64,000 bases of DNA from Hyphomicrobiales bacterium (GTDB lineage Bacteria; Pseudomonadota; Alphaproteobacteria; Rhizobiales; Rhizobiaceae). Both the position numbers and the translations under genes were made by a program. Below the pieces are notes generated by a model. That model was not told where the DNA came from. It ran no database searches and saw only the letters and a list, made by a program, of their open reading frames with translations. Location of the stretch: contig UEIF01000016.1 of the NCBI GenBank assembly GCA_900468805.1, positions 1 through 64,000 of the forward strand, read 5' to 3'. Below, piece after piece: positions 17,063-26,773 of the stretch. Numbering within the stretch: the stretch's first letter is position 1; each line of letters begins with the position of its first letter.

Positions 17063-17703
17063 GGTGCTACCGTCAGCGCTGAAGGGGTGACGAGCGGCAG
17101 ATCGTTGCCCGACGGCAGCGGGAAGGCGCCCGTGACAGTAACCGTCTTGCCGACCAGTCCGTCGCGCGGTACCGCCGAGAGAAATGCGGCGTTCGCCTTC
17201 TCATTGAAGGACTTGCCGAACTGTGCCCATTCGATCTGGTTCTTGAACTCGTTGAAATTGACGAAATCCAGCGTGTCGCGCAGCGCCGTCCCGCGGATGG
17301 CCGGTCCGATCTGCACCTTGGCATCCGCCTTGCCGTCGCCATCGGCATCGACATCGAGCGCTGCTGCCCGTGATGCCGTATCGGCGGCAACGACCTTGCC
17401 TGTGAATTTCACCGCATAGGTCCAAGGGGAGCTTGCCTGCTTGCGCGGATTGCCGTATTTCTCACCGGCTTGATCTGGGTTCGAAGCGGCCAGCGCCGCC
17501 ACATCTTTCAGCTCGCCGGCGCGCTTTTCATAATAGGGAACGACCTGTGGCTGCCAAATCGCCTCGACCTTGGCATTCGGATCGAAAGCGCTCTTTGCCG
17601 CCGCTGCGGCTTTTTCTTCCGCAGTTGGTGTCTTGATGATCTTGCAGCCGGGCAAAGCCGCCGCCACGAAAGCGGCGATCAGGGCGCCCCTGATCCTCAA
17701 CAT
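17059..17703 (-). CDS. DUF2291 lipoprotein-like protein of the apiose operon
   Basis: 214 residues. It begins with a hydrophobic signal ending in a lipobox-like ALPGC at about residue 19, so the mature protein should be lipid-anchored in the periplasm. The remainder matches DUF2291, a family found almost only inside CUT2 sugar-ABC operons, with a C-terminal OB-like strand region (GKTVTVTGAFPLPSG). Its function is not established. A role in the importer or in ligand handling is inferred from the conserved position between the binding protein and ATPase genes. Its stop overlaps the ATPase start. Confidence 0.78.
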   Translation of the reverse strand: MLRIRGALIAAFVAAALPGCKIIKTPTAEEKAAAAAKSAFDPNAKVEAIWQPQVVPYYEKRAGELKDVAALAASNPDQAGEKYGNPRKQASSPWTYAVKFTGKVVAADTASRAAALDVDADGDGKADAKVQIGPAIRGTALRDTLDFVNFNEFKNQIEWAQFGKSFNEKANAAFLSAVPRDGLVGKTVTVTGAFPLPSGNDLPLVTPSALTVAP

Positions 17704-17731
17704 GCGATAAACCTCGAAATCAATGGAAATA

Positions 17732-17769
17732 GACTGCAGGGAGCGCAGTCTCCCGCGTTCCCTGCAGTC
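17732..17769 (-). promoter_or_regulatory. Intercistronic hairpin after the apiose binding-protein gene
   Basis: A perfect 11-bp stem (GACTGCAGGGA with its reverse complement) and a 16-base loop lie between the binding-protein stop and the DUF2291 start. There is no U-run. Stems in this position commonly protect the upstream message, so binding protein exceeds membrane components. Confidence 0.55.
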
Positions 17770-17780
17770 ATCGGTCCGCC

Positions 17781-18860
<1,080 letters not shown>

Positions 18861-19688
18861 TCAGGTGATGCGCCGGATGCTGTCGGCGATCTCCTGAGGT
18901 TCAAAGACCTTCTTCCAGTCGTCGCGCATGAGCGCCGGAATGCCGAACTCGATCGCCTTATTGCAGGCATCCGAGAACACGCCGTCGACTTCCTTGAAGA
19001 TGACGGCACCGAGCACATTCATGTGGCCGAGCAGGAAGTCGCGGGCAGCTTCCGCCGGAACGCCGCGCGAGACGCATTCGTCCATGGCCTGACGCATGAT
19101 GACGAGCAGCGAGGCGCAAACGGTTTCCGAAAGGCCGGGCTCCAACATCGCCATCTGCTCGACGGTGACGCGGTGCGAGCGCATGACCGGCGCCCAGATC
19201 ACTTTGGCGATCTCCTCGCCGAGGCCGTAAGCGCTGTCTGGACCCTGCATCAGTGCCGAGACGATGTGCTGCTTGGCAAAAAGGCCGCCGAAATGGTCCT
19301 TCTTGGCCTGCATGTCCGTCTCGTCGTTGAAGATCGGCGGATGGCAGGGATGGGTGACGAAATAGGTAAGATCGTCGCGCTGCGGCAGGTGGCCGGCAAA
19401 GGGGGCGGCCGCATCGAGCGCGACGACCATTGTGCCTGGCTTCAGCTTGTCGACGATGCCGGCGGCTACCTTGCCGATCGCGGTATCCGGCACGGCCAGG
19501 ATCACGACGTCGGCACCGTCGAGCGCGGCATCGGCCGGCGTGCAATCGATGCCGAGATCGCTCTTCAGACGTGCCTTGCCGACATCGCTGACCTCGACAT
19601 GGCGAACGTCAAAACGGGAACCTTTGAGATTCTTGGCCAGCCGGTATCCCATTTTTCCACCGGCGCCGAAGAGGGCAATTGCAGTCAT
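18861..19688 (-). CDS. apnO: D-apionate oxidoisomerase
   Basis: 275 residues. The N-terminal Rossmann fold is ALFGAGGKMG (residues 5-14). The C-terminal helical domain resembles the phosphogluconate-dehydrogenase-like family named as D-apionate oxidoisomerase in the apiose work. The enzyme uses NAD to oxidise D-apionate while moving its hydroxymethyl group, giving 3-oxo-isoapionate. A conserved-looking THPCHPP loop lies near residue 115. It has its own upstream control region (see 19711-19741), so transcription may begin here as well as at 22.45 kb. A 138-base gap separates it from the binding-protein gene. Confidence 0.78.
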   Translation of the reverse strand: MTAIALFGAGGKMGYRLAKNLKGSRFDVRHVEVSDVGKARLKSDLGIDCTPADAALDGADVVILAVPDTAIGKVAAGIVDKLKPGTMVVALDAAAPFAGHLPQRDDLTYFVTHPCHPPIFNDETDMQAKKDHFGGLFAKQHIVSALMQGPDSAYGLGEEIAKVIWAPVMRSHRVTVEQMAMLEPGLSETVCASLLVIMRQAMDECVSRGVPAEAARDFLLGHMNVLGAVIFKEVDGVFSDACNKAIEFGIPALMRDDWKKVFEPQEIADSIRRIT

Positions 19689-19710
19689 GTTTCCTCACCT
19701 TTGTATGCGA

Positions 19711-19741
19711 GATTGGTATAGTAACTGGTATAATGAGTCAA
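19711..19741 (-). promoter_or_regulatory. Promoter/operator before apnO with two TGGTATA boxes
   Basis: Two TGGTATA boxes start 12 bases apart (19714 and 19726). The second is part of CTGGTATAATGAGT (19725-19738), which recurs exactly at 22442-22455. On the minus strand a -35-like TTGACT (19736-19741) overlaps the boxes, with a -10-like TATACC about 15 bases on. GGTATA repeats are bound by NanR-type GntR regulators in E. coli, and the divergent regulator at 22550 is of that class. Confidence 0.6.
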
Positions 19742-19788
19742 TCACCATTCCATCGTTGTCCAGCAGGCGGACACCGCCTGATTGGCCG

Positions 19789-21132
19789 TCAGAACGGTCT
19801 TCCGTCCCGGATCTGAGCGAAATAACCGTCCGCGCCGACCTGCCCGCCCTTCAGCGCAATCTGCAGCCCATCCGTCGGCGCATGGCCGCCATGGGCGGTG
19901 CAGAGCGGCGAACCGGGGGTCTGCGGCAACGGCAGCAGGGTCGTCAGTGCATCGACACGCAATTCTTTCAGGGCATGGCTCGAGGTGTCGCCACCGGCAA
20001 TGACGGCGCGCGAAAGCCTTTCGGTTTCAACGAGGCGGCGCAGGATCGTGCCGAGCGCGCGGCCGACGCGATGACGGGCGCCGGGCAGCTGATCGATATC
20101 GGCGCCACGATCGGCCGAAGGCCCAAGCGCGGTATGCAGGATGACGCTGCGGCCTGTTTTCAGGGCGACAAGCCCCGCGGCCACTGCCGCATCCAGCGCG
20201 GCCCCGGCATCGGCGCCGACGAGTGCCAGCGGATCAAGCGGGATATCCTCGAAGCCATCGGCGACGGCCGTGCGGATCTGCCGCTCGGTCGTCGGCGATA
20301 CGCTGCCGGAGACCACGGCAAGCCGGTCGACCTTGCCGGGAGACTGGAACGCGACGCCGGGGCCGATCATTCCGGCCGTGCGCCAGGCATTGATGAGCGC
20401 ATATTCGACACCGGAGGAGCCGGCGACGAAGCCGCCCTTGGCATTCGTGATCCGCTGCAACTGCCGGCCGGCGAAAACCTGGCTCTCGGCAGAATCGACA
20501 TCGAGAAGCAGGATACCGGATAGGTTGGCAACCAGCTCGTCGATCCTGGTATTGGCATCCGGTGCTGAAAGCAGCGTCAGATCGGCCAAAGACACGGGAA
20601 GATCGGTCTGCCTGCCGAGATGCAGGGCAAGATCCGCCTCATGCATCGGGGTGACGGGATGGCGGCTCATGACCGGATGGCGGTCGATTCGGAAAACACG
20701 CCCTTGATAGGCAGCAAAGAGATTGCCGAAAGCCGTGTAGCGCTTCAGCTGTGGCGCGCCGACGATGACGGGAACGAGCGACTGGCCGAAGGCTGCCTTG
20801 CCGATCTCGATCGCCGTGCCGATGTTGCCGACATCAGGCGCGGAATCGAATGTCGAGCAGACCTTGTAATGGCAGATCTTTGCCTGCAAGCCCTTCAGCC
20901 ATTGGAAGGTCGGGGCAAGATGCTCCTTCATCCAGGTCGGGCTTTCGCTGCGGCTCGTTCCGGCAATGCCGACCGCACGGCAATCCTGGAAGCGATCGAG
21001 CATCGCCTGATCGGGGATGCCGAGGAACAGCACGGTCGGAATACCGTTGCTGGCGAGCGCCTCCATTACATCTGTGGAGCCGGTGAAATCGTCGCCGTAA
21101 TAGCTGACGAGCAGGTCACGCATCTTATTCAC
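19789..21132 (-). CDS. oiaK: 3-oxo-isoapionate kinase (four-carbon acid sugar kinase family)
   Basis: 447 residues, a full-length DUF1537 kinase. The N-terminal acceptor domain starts YYGDDFTGSTDVMEAL, with the paired aspartates that hold the sugar acid. The C-terminal nucleotide domain has VVSGSVSPTTERQI and the GGDTSSHAL loop. In this pathway it phosphorylates 3-oxo-isoapionate at O4 using ATP. It starts at GTG 21132, overlapping the RuBisCO-like gene stop (GTGA), or at ATG 21123, which has the better ribosome site. It is co-transcribed with oiaX. Confidence 0.8.
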   Translation of the reverse strand: MNKMRDLLVSYYGDDFTGSTDVMEALASNGIPTVLFLGIPDQAMLDRFQDCRAVGIAGTSRSESPTWMKEHLAPTFQWLKGLQAKICHYKVCSTFDSAPDVGNIGTAIEIGKAAFGQSLVPVIVGAPQLKRYTAFGNLFAAYQGRVFRIDRHPVMSRHPVTPMHEADLALHLGRQTDLPVSLADLTLLSAPDANTRIDELVANLSGILLLDVDSAESQVFAGRQLQRITNAKGGFVAGSSGVEYALINAWRTAGMIGPGVAFQSPGKVDRLAVVSGSVSPTTERQIRTAVADGFEDIPLDPLALVGADAGAALDAAVAAGLVALKTGRSVILHTALGPSADRGADIDQLPGARHRVGRALGTILRRLVETERLSRAVIAGGDTSSHALKELRVDALTTLLPLPQTPGSPLCTAHGGHAPTDGLQIALKGGQVGADGYFAQIRDGRPF

Positions 21133-22385
21133 CCCGCCTTGCCGTCGCCGAATTTGACAATCGAGGCGGCAAGCTCCGGATGATCTTTGGCATAATCATT
21201 AAGCGGAATGTCGGCGACGGCCGCCTGCCATGCCTGTTGAACGGCACGCACACCGGCTGCGGGTCCCTGCGGATGGCTGACGATGCCTCCGCCGCAAAGG
21301 TAGAGCAGATCGGTGGTGCGGCCGGTGCGCTGATAGGTTTCGGGCGCCTGGCCGCCCCACTGGCCGGAACCGGCCACCGGCAGCGGGCAGTCGGAAGGAT
21401 CAAAGAGCGGCGTGCTGATCGCCTTGAAAGAGGCAACGAAGCTTTCGTCCGGCTCCCAGTATTTGACGCGGATGCCGTTGATCTGGAACTGGTCGACGCC
21501 GAGCAACCGCCAGAGCTGCTGATACACCTTGAAATCGATGCCGATGCCGGGATGGCGCGTCAGCACGTCCCAGCCGTTGCGATGCGCATGCAACACGAGA
21601 CCGGAGCGCTTGCGCAGGAAGCTCATGCCGCCGAAGCCGATCGAATTGATGTTGACGACGGCACAATTGCCGCCCGCTTCGAGAACAAGGTCGTGGTTGC
21701 GCATGATCTCGTCGGGATCGGCATGCGAGATGCCGAAGGCATACATCACCTTCTTGCCGGTCTTCTGCTCGCGATCGAGAATGCGGGGCATGATCGCCGC
21801 CACACGCTCTTTCAGCGGCGAATAGACCGGGCTCATCAGTTTCTCGTCGTCCTTGATGAAGTCGACGCCGGATTCGATCAGCTCGCCGACGAGCTCGGCG
21901 GTTTCATGCGGCCGCAGGCCGAGCGCCGGCTTGACGATCGTGCCGATGATCGGCCGGCCCTCGACGCCGGTCAGGCGCCGGCTGCCCGCAATGCCGAATT
22001 GCGGGCCGGGATGGGCATCCCTGAAGGCCTCCGGCAGTTTCATGTCGATGACACGCAGGCCGGTCATGCCCTTGATGGAGAAGGTCCCGCCGATTGCGAT
22101 CGTCATCAGCGCCGAAAGATCCGTGCCGATGGCATCGAGCGGGAAGGCGATATCGACATCGGCGCGCTGTAGCCTGGAACCTTCAGGCGCTTCGGGCCAC
22201 GACGGATGATTTGCCTCTTCAAGCGGGCGGATTGCGAGGACGCGTGCGGCCACGCGCGACTTCAGCTCTTCCGTTTCGCCAGGAACCGGGACGAAGGTGC
22301 CGGTCGATTGATCGGAGGCGATCTTGTTCGCGATCGCTTCGACGCTGCCAGGTGTCTCGATGCGGTAGGTGAGGGTTATCATCAT
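21129..22385 (-). CDS. oiaX: RuBisCO-like protein, 3-oxo-isoapionate-4-phosphate transcarboxylase/hydrolase
   Basis: About 418 residues from the ATG pair at 22385/22382. AGGAG lies 14 bases upstream, and the GTG extension to 22412 is unlikely. It is a type IV RuBisCO-like protein. VKPALG (about 151-156) and GVDFIKDDE (173-181) preserve the equivalents of the active-site lysine, the carbamylated lysine and the metal-binding Asp/Glu. HRNGW and the LCGGGIVSHP phosphate loop follow. In the apiose pathway such a protein splits phosphorylated 3-oxo-isoapionate to 3-phosphoglycerate and glycolate. The sister family (oiaT) only decarboxylates. I chose oiaX because no additional decarboxylase-route gene is present. 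Confidence 0.72.
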   Translation of the reverse strand: MMITLTYRIETPGSVEAIANKIASDQSTGTFVPVPGETEELKSRVAARVLAIRPLEEANHPSWPEAPEGSRLQRADVDIAFPLDAIGTDLSALMTIAIGGTFSIKGMTGLRVIDMKLPEAFRDAHPGPQFGIAGSRRLTGVEGRPIIGTIVKPALGLRPHETAELVGELIESGVDFIKDDEKLMSPVYSPLKERVAAIMPRILDREQKTGKKVMYAFGISHADPDEIMRNHDLVLEAGGNCAVVNINSIGFGGMSFLRKRSGLVLHAHRNGWDVLTRHPGIGIDFKVYQQLWRLLGVDQFQINGIRVKYWEPDESFVASFKAISTPLFDPSDCPLPVAGSGQWGGQAPETYQRTGRTTDLLYLCGGGIVSHPQGPAAGVRAVQQAWQAAVADIPLNDYAKDHPELAASIVKFGDGKAG

Positions 22386-22441
22386 GAAATTGCCGGTTGC
22401 TCCTCTCGCCACGGCAAGAAGTCATGGCGTCAACTCGTGAT

Positions 22442-22471
22442 CTGGTATAATGAGTATTCCATTTTCTGCAA
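22442..22471 (-). promoter_or_regulatory. Main promoter and operator of the apiose operon
   Basis: The near-palindrome TGGTATA-ATGAG-TATTCCA (22443-22461, one mismatch between arms) contains the 14-base CTGGTATAATGAGT copy shared with the apnO upstream region. On the minus strand TTGCAG (22466-22471) and TATACC (22444-22449), 16 bases apart, form a sigma-70-like promoter, so a bound regulator would cover the -10 box. It lies between oiaX and the divergent GntR gene and could also serve autoregulation. Confidence 0.62.
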
Positions 22472-22549
22472 CGGAAATTTTCAGCAAGTGTGAATTTCGC
22501 GTAGTGCGCTTTGTCGTCGGTCGGTGAAAATGCTAAGGGGAGAGATGAT

Positions 22550-23272
22550 TTGAGCCAGCGAGACCCCATGACCTCAGCCATCGAGCCAATTGTCCGTCGA
22601 AAACTGTCTGACGAGGTTTTTGACAGGCTGGAACGGCTGATCACCTCAGGAGAGTTGCAACCGGGCGACGAAATGCCGTCCGAACGCGTTCTGATGGAGC
22701 GCTTCGGCGTCGGCCGCCCGGCGATCCGCGAGGCCATGCAGTCTCTTGCCAACAAGGGCCTCGTTAGCATTTCGCATGGAGAGCGGGCAAAAGTCCTGCA
22801 ACTGACTGCCCAGTCGATCTTCCGACAGGTCGACCTGACGGCGAAGATCATGCTGTCGCAATCGGCCGATTCGCTCGAGCACCTGAAAAGCGCCCGTATC
22901 TTCTTCGAGCGTGGAATGGCGCGCGAGGCGGCCCAACGCGCCAAGCAATCCGATGTCAAGGCGCTTCGCGACATTATCGACCATCAGCGGGCCTCTCTCG
23001 GCCATGCCGAGGAGTTCATCTCCGCCGATATGCGCTTTCATACGCGTATCGCCCAGATTTCCGGCAACCCGATCTATGTGGCCGTCAGCGAAGCCATGCT
23101 GGCATGGCTGAAGGAGTATCACACGGAAATGCTGATCTGGACCGGCAAGGAAAAGTTTACGCTCGCCGAACACGAAGAGATCCTGGAGCAGCTTGCTGCC
23201 AATGATGCTGATGGTGCAGAGGCCGCAGTGCTCAAGCATCTGGAACGCTCGCGTGCGCTCTATATGAAGTAA
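22550..23272 (+). CDS. GntR/FCD-family regulator of the apiose operon (NanR-like)
   Basis: 240 residues from TTG 22550, which has GGGGAGA seven bases upstream. ATG 22568 is the alternative start. The N-terminal GntR winged helix is VFDRLERLITSGELQPGDEMPSERVLMERFGVGRPAIREAMQSL. The C-terminal FCD helical domain has the metal/ligand-type histidines in DMRFHTRIAQISGN and AEHEEIL. It is divergent from the operon and faces the shared palindrome, so it most likely represses transport and catabolism until a pathway intermediate binds. Confidence 0.8.
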   Translation: MSQRDPMTSAIEPIVRRKLSDEVFDRLERLITSGELQPGDEMPSERVLMERFGVGRPAIREAMQSLANKGLVSISHGERAKVLQLTAQSIFRQVDLTAKIMLSQSADSLEHLKSARIFFERGMAREAAQRAKQSDVKALRDIIDHQRASLGHAEEFISADMRFHTRIAQISGNPIYVAVSEAMLAWLKEYHTEMLIWTGKEKFTLAEHEEILEQLAANDADGAEAAVLKHLERSRALYMK

Positions 23273-23326
23273 AGGCAGCTGCTTGCGGCGAACGGTGCGC
23301 ATGCCGTTCACTCGCAAAACGGAATG

Positions 23327-24069
23327 TCAGTGGTGACAGCAGTCCTGAGCCACTTCAGCGGCGGGCGGAACGTAGGCGGCGAATTCCTGTTGGAGAGCCT
23401 TTATGACGCCGGTGCGCCAGCCATCGGCAATGCGTTCGGAGTAAGCGTCGGGGAAGATATCGTCCTCGCCTCTTTCGAAGCCGTCGAATATTCCCGCTGC
23501 CACCAGGCCGGGTGGTGACTTCGGCACCTCGAAGCCGCGCGTCATGTCGGTATTGACAGGTCCGGTGAAGCAGCTGTGTACGGCGACATCGCGAGCGGAG
23601 AGGAGCGCCCTGAAGGCCTGCATGAGGTTATGGGTCGCCGCCTTCGAAATCGAATAGGCCGGCGTGGAAGCGACCGGCACAAGTGCCGACAGGGAGAGGT
23701 TGTTGATGATGGCGCCTTTCGATCGCGTCAACGCCGGCACAAAAGCCTCAGTCACCCTCAGCGGCCCGAGAAAATTGACCGCCAGATGGCGATTGATGAT
23801 GTCCGTATCATCGAGATCGTCGGGCATGAAGATTCCGGCATTGTTGATGAGGATATCGAGGTTTTGACAGTGGCGTCCACCTGCCGGACATCATGCTCGT
23901 CGGTGATATCGAGTTTGAGGAAGGTGACGCGCTCATCCCCATGCTGCTGCTCGCTGCGCGATCCCGCATAAACGCGCTTTGCACCGCGCCGCAGCGCTTC
24001 GTCCAGGAGAGCCCGGCCGATGCCACGATTGGCGCCGGTAATCAGCACCGTTTTGTTTTCGATGTTCAA
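23327..24069 (-). pseudogene. Short-chain dehydrogenase/reductase, one frameshift
   Basis: It begins [21 protein letters not shown] (TGxxxGIG cofactor loop) and runs to VDATVK. The frame then changes at the T-run 23862-23865 (minus strand AAAA where AAAAA would restore [12 protein letters not shown]). It continues correctly with [11 protein letters not shown], the catalytic YSISK near the middle, and a normal C-terminus. Only one base is missing, so this is either recent decay or a sequencing error. If intact, it would be a 240-odd residue NAD(P)-dependent reductase of the same operon as the PNPOx-like gene. The start ATG has AGGAG next to it. Confidence 0.75.
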
Positions 24070-24379
24070 GACATGCTCCTATGATTGACCATGCCGTCAG
24101 GGGGGCCCTGATGATCGCCAAGGGCCTGAGCCCGGCCGCCAATGAGCGGGAGTAACAAGTCTGGCGGGATTTCTGGAGTTCTGAAAGGAGGAAGTGCTGG
24201 TTGCCCCGAAGCCCTGTTGCTGCAGGCGCTGCCGGTCGAAAGCGCCGTCGAGCAGTCTCGTAGCAATCCCGACCACCTCCAGGCCATCGGCCGGGCAGCA
24301 GCCCGGGGCGCGATGGGCGTTGATCTCGCCAGTATGACGCTCACCGATCGAGGCATGGTTTCGGCTCGGTAGCTAACCG
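24070..24379. other. 310-base gap without a supported gene
   Basis: Small frames exist on both strands but none shows a ribosome site or recognisable protein pattern. The stretch separates the SDR gene from the PNPOx-like gene. Confidence 0.4.
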
Positions 24380-25012
24380 CTACTCGATATCTCCAGCGCG
24401 CACGACCTGTGCCCGCAAGGCGGCATTCTCTGCTTCCAACTCTGCGAGGCGCTGGCGAAGCGGCTGGACGGCGACGGCGATCTCAGCCTCGGTATAGCGC
24501 GGCGTGATATGCTGCGGGCAATTCCAGTCGAAGGCTTCGAGACGCAGGCGGAAAAGTCGTTCCGGCTTGGCACGATAGGATGGTGTGGCGAGCATTTCCG
24601 TCAGGTCAGGATCGGCATCGAGTGGCAGTTTTTCGGCATGGGCATAGATCTTCAGCCGTGCTCGGCGGGGATAGTCCATGAGAAAGAGGCAGACCCGGTC
24701 ATTGGCAGCCAGGTTGCCCGTGCTGATGTACTGCCGGTTGCCGCGGTAGTCCGCAAATGCAAGCGTGCGATCGTCGAGTACCTTCAGGAAACCCTGCGGG
24801 CCGCCCCTGTGCTGAACATAAGGCCAGCCCGTTTCCGAAACGGTAGCCATGTAGAAACTGTCACGGGAGGCGATGAAGGCGCTCTCGTTCTCCGTGAAGC
24901 GGTCGAAGCTCCTGTCGGTCGGCAGGCTGGTCCAGAAGTCCTGCGCGCCCATTTCGGCCTGGGCAGCGCGCACGCTGGGCGTCGAGGCTATGTCGAGAAA
25001 TCCATAGGACAT
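24380..25012 (-). CDS. Pyridoxamine-5'-phosphate-oxidase-like flavin-binding protein
   Basis: 210 residues from ATG 25012, with AGGAGAT six bases upstream. The centre is a split-barrel PNPOx-like fold: FIASRDSFYMATVSETGWPYVQHRGGPQGF, then TLAFADYRGNRQYISTGNL and DRVCLFLMDYPRRARLKIYA. The C-terminal tail is a short coiled coil (LRQRLAELEAENAALRAQV). Such proteins bind FMN or F420 and reduce small molecules; the substrate is not readable. It sits between two genes that each carry one frameshift, while its own frame is intact. Confidence 0.8.
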   Translation of the reverse strand: MSYGFLDIASTPSVRAAQAEMGAQDFWTSLPTDRSFDRFTENESAFIASRDSFYMATVSETGWPYVQHRGGPQGFLKVLDDRTLAFADYRGNRQYISTGNLAANDRVCLFLMDYPRRARLKIYAHAEKLPLDADPDLTEMLATPSYRAKPERLFRLRLEAFDWNCPQHITPRYTEAEIAVAVQPLRQRLAELEAENAALRAQVVRAGDIE

Positions 25013-25065
25013 GATCCATCTCCTCAAGGTTGGCAGGAGCGGGGCACTGGCCCCGCTGCTCTCCG

Positions 25066-25612
25066 TCAGGCCGCATCGGCTGCTGGGACGGACGGAAAGT
25101 CGATGTCAGTCTTGGCAACCTCGTTCAGATAGTTGGTAAAGGTATTTTCAGCGACCAGAGCGACGATTTCGACGATCTGCGCATCCGAAAAGCCAGCAGA
25201 GCGCACGGCAGCGATATCGTCGTTGTCGACATGGCCACGCGCCTCGGCGATCTTTGCCGCAAAGCGGACGGCGGCATTCGCCTTGGCATCAGCGGACGCA
25301 CCCTTGCGATTCAGCGCGATTTCTTCCGGGCTCATTTTCGCGAGGTTGAGGCCGAGATAGGTGTGGGCAGAGAGGCCAATAGTCACAGCCGTTGACCTCG
25401 GCGACCGCAAGCGCGATCCGCTCGCGCGTCTTGACATCGAGCGTCTTCGAGAGCCCGCCCTGAAGGCCGGTGAACGCCGTCAGGGCGGCCGGGCTGTTGG
25501 CGACCAGGCGGAAGACATTCGGAACGAAGCCCAGCGCCTTCTGGATGCCATCGAGTATCGGTCTGGTTGCTTCCGGGGCGTCGTCTTTCGTGGGGATGGA
25601 AATACGGGACAT
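25066..25612 (-). pseudogene. Carboxymuconolactone-decarboxylase/AhpD-like protein, frameshifted
   Basis: Start ATG 25612 (MSRISIPTKDDAP). The first half reads to AVAEVNGCDY. One extra base at 25374-25377 then throws the frame. Removing it gives the expected NGCDYCLSAHTYLGLNLAKMS, with the CxxC-H active site of the AhpD/CMD family. The second half is intact to its stop. The lesion falls directly in the catalytic motif, so the gene is inactive as read unless the base is a sequencing error. It is divergent from the LysR gene at 25735. Confidence 0.75.
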
Positions 25613-25734
25613 GGAGATCTCCTTGGCGGACGGGCAAGCCGTGATTGGCATGGTGAGATGAATGTGTCTATTTCCACCAACGAAGAGAATATGCTCTAAG
25701 TGAAACTGATTTTACCAGAATCTGGAAGAATGTC

Positions 25735-26655
25735 GTGGACCGGTTCGAAGCCATGTCGATGTTGCTGGAGGTGGTGGACCGGGGAAACCTGTCGGCGGCC
25801 AGCCGGTCGCTGAAAATTCCCCTGCCGACGCTGAGCCGCAAGATCACCGATCTGGAGACGCTGCTCGGAACCAAGCTGCTTACCCGCACCACCCGCAAGA
25901 TCGCCTTGACCGATGCAGGCGCTACCTATGTCGATGCTGCCAGGCGCATCCTCGAGCAGGTGGAGGAGGCCGAACGTCAGGCATCGGGCGAATTCGCCAT
26001 GCCGAAAGGCGAGCTGGTGATAACCGCACCGGTGCAGTTCGGCCGCCTTCACGTGCTGCCTGTCGTGACCGATTTTCTGGCTGTCTTTCCGGCGATCAAC
26101 GTGCGCCTGATGCTGACGGACCGCAATATCGATCTCGTCGACGAACATGTCGATATGGCCGTGCGCATCGGCAATCTGCCTGATAGCGCCATGGTTGCCA
26201 CCCGTATCGGTGCGGTGCGCAGGGTGGTCTGTGGCAGTCCTGCTCTCTTTGCTGGCCGCGGGGTGCCAATGGAGCCGGCCGATCTCCTCGGTCTTCCCTG
26301 CATCAGCGTCGAGATCCTGACGCCGACCGCCGACTGGCAGTTCCAGGAGGCAGGTCTGGCAAAAGCCATCGAGGTGACGATAACCCCGCGGCTTTCCGTC
26401 ACAACGACCGAAGCCGCAGCCGAGGCCGCCATCCGCGGCGCTGGCGTCACCAGGCTGCTTTATTACCAGGTCGCAGCAGAGGTTGCGGCCGGCACGCTCA
26501 GGCTCGTGCTAGAGGACTTCGAACCGGAGCCCGCTCCGATACAGCTTGTCCATCTCGCCCGTGGCCAGATGCCGCTCAAGATGCGCCACTTTCTGGATTT
26601 CGCCGCACCCCGGCTGCGGGCGAGCGTCGCTGCCCTGCAATCCTCCTCCAGGTAA
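25735..26655 (+). CDS. LysR-family transcriptional regulator
   Basis: 306 residues from GTG 25735. The N-terminal winged helix is RGNLSAASRSLKIPLPTLSRKITDLETLLGTKLLTRTTRKIALTDAG. The rest is the two-lobed effector domain (GELVITAPVQFGRLHVLPVV, IDLVDEHVDMAVRIG). It resembles the LysR proteins that sit beside redox genes such as SDR and CMD-like enzymes. It is divergent from the CMD-like gene with 122 bases between the starts, which is presumably its target promoter. Confidence 0.88.
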   Translation: MDRFEAMSMLLEVVDRGNLSAASRSLKIPLPTLSRKITDLETLLGTKLLTRTTRKIALTDAGATYVDAARRILEQVEEAERQASGEFAMPKGELVITAPVQFGRLHVLPVVTDFLAVFPAINVRLMLTDRNIDLVDEHVDMAVRIGNLPDSAMVATRIGAVRRVVCGSPALFAGRGVPMEPADLLGLPCISVEILTPTADWQFQEAGLAKAIEVTITPRLSVTTTEAAAEAAIRGAGVTRLLYYQVAAEVAAGTLRLVLEDFEPEPAPIQLVHLARGQMPLKMRHFLDFAAPRLRASVAALQSSSR

Positions 26656-26773
26656 GGCAAATCCGGCCCATGTCTATCCTGGCGCCAGTTCTTTCGGACA
26701 TCCGCCAGGAGTAATTTTCCCCTGGTTCGGAAAATCGTTTGAATCCTAACTATTTTGATGCTATCAGATTTGT

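Noticed and set aside
24142..24372. 76-residue plus-strand gene between SDR and PNPOx-like genes
   Set aside because: No ribosome site, no family match and Ala/Arg-rich composition typical of shadows.
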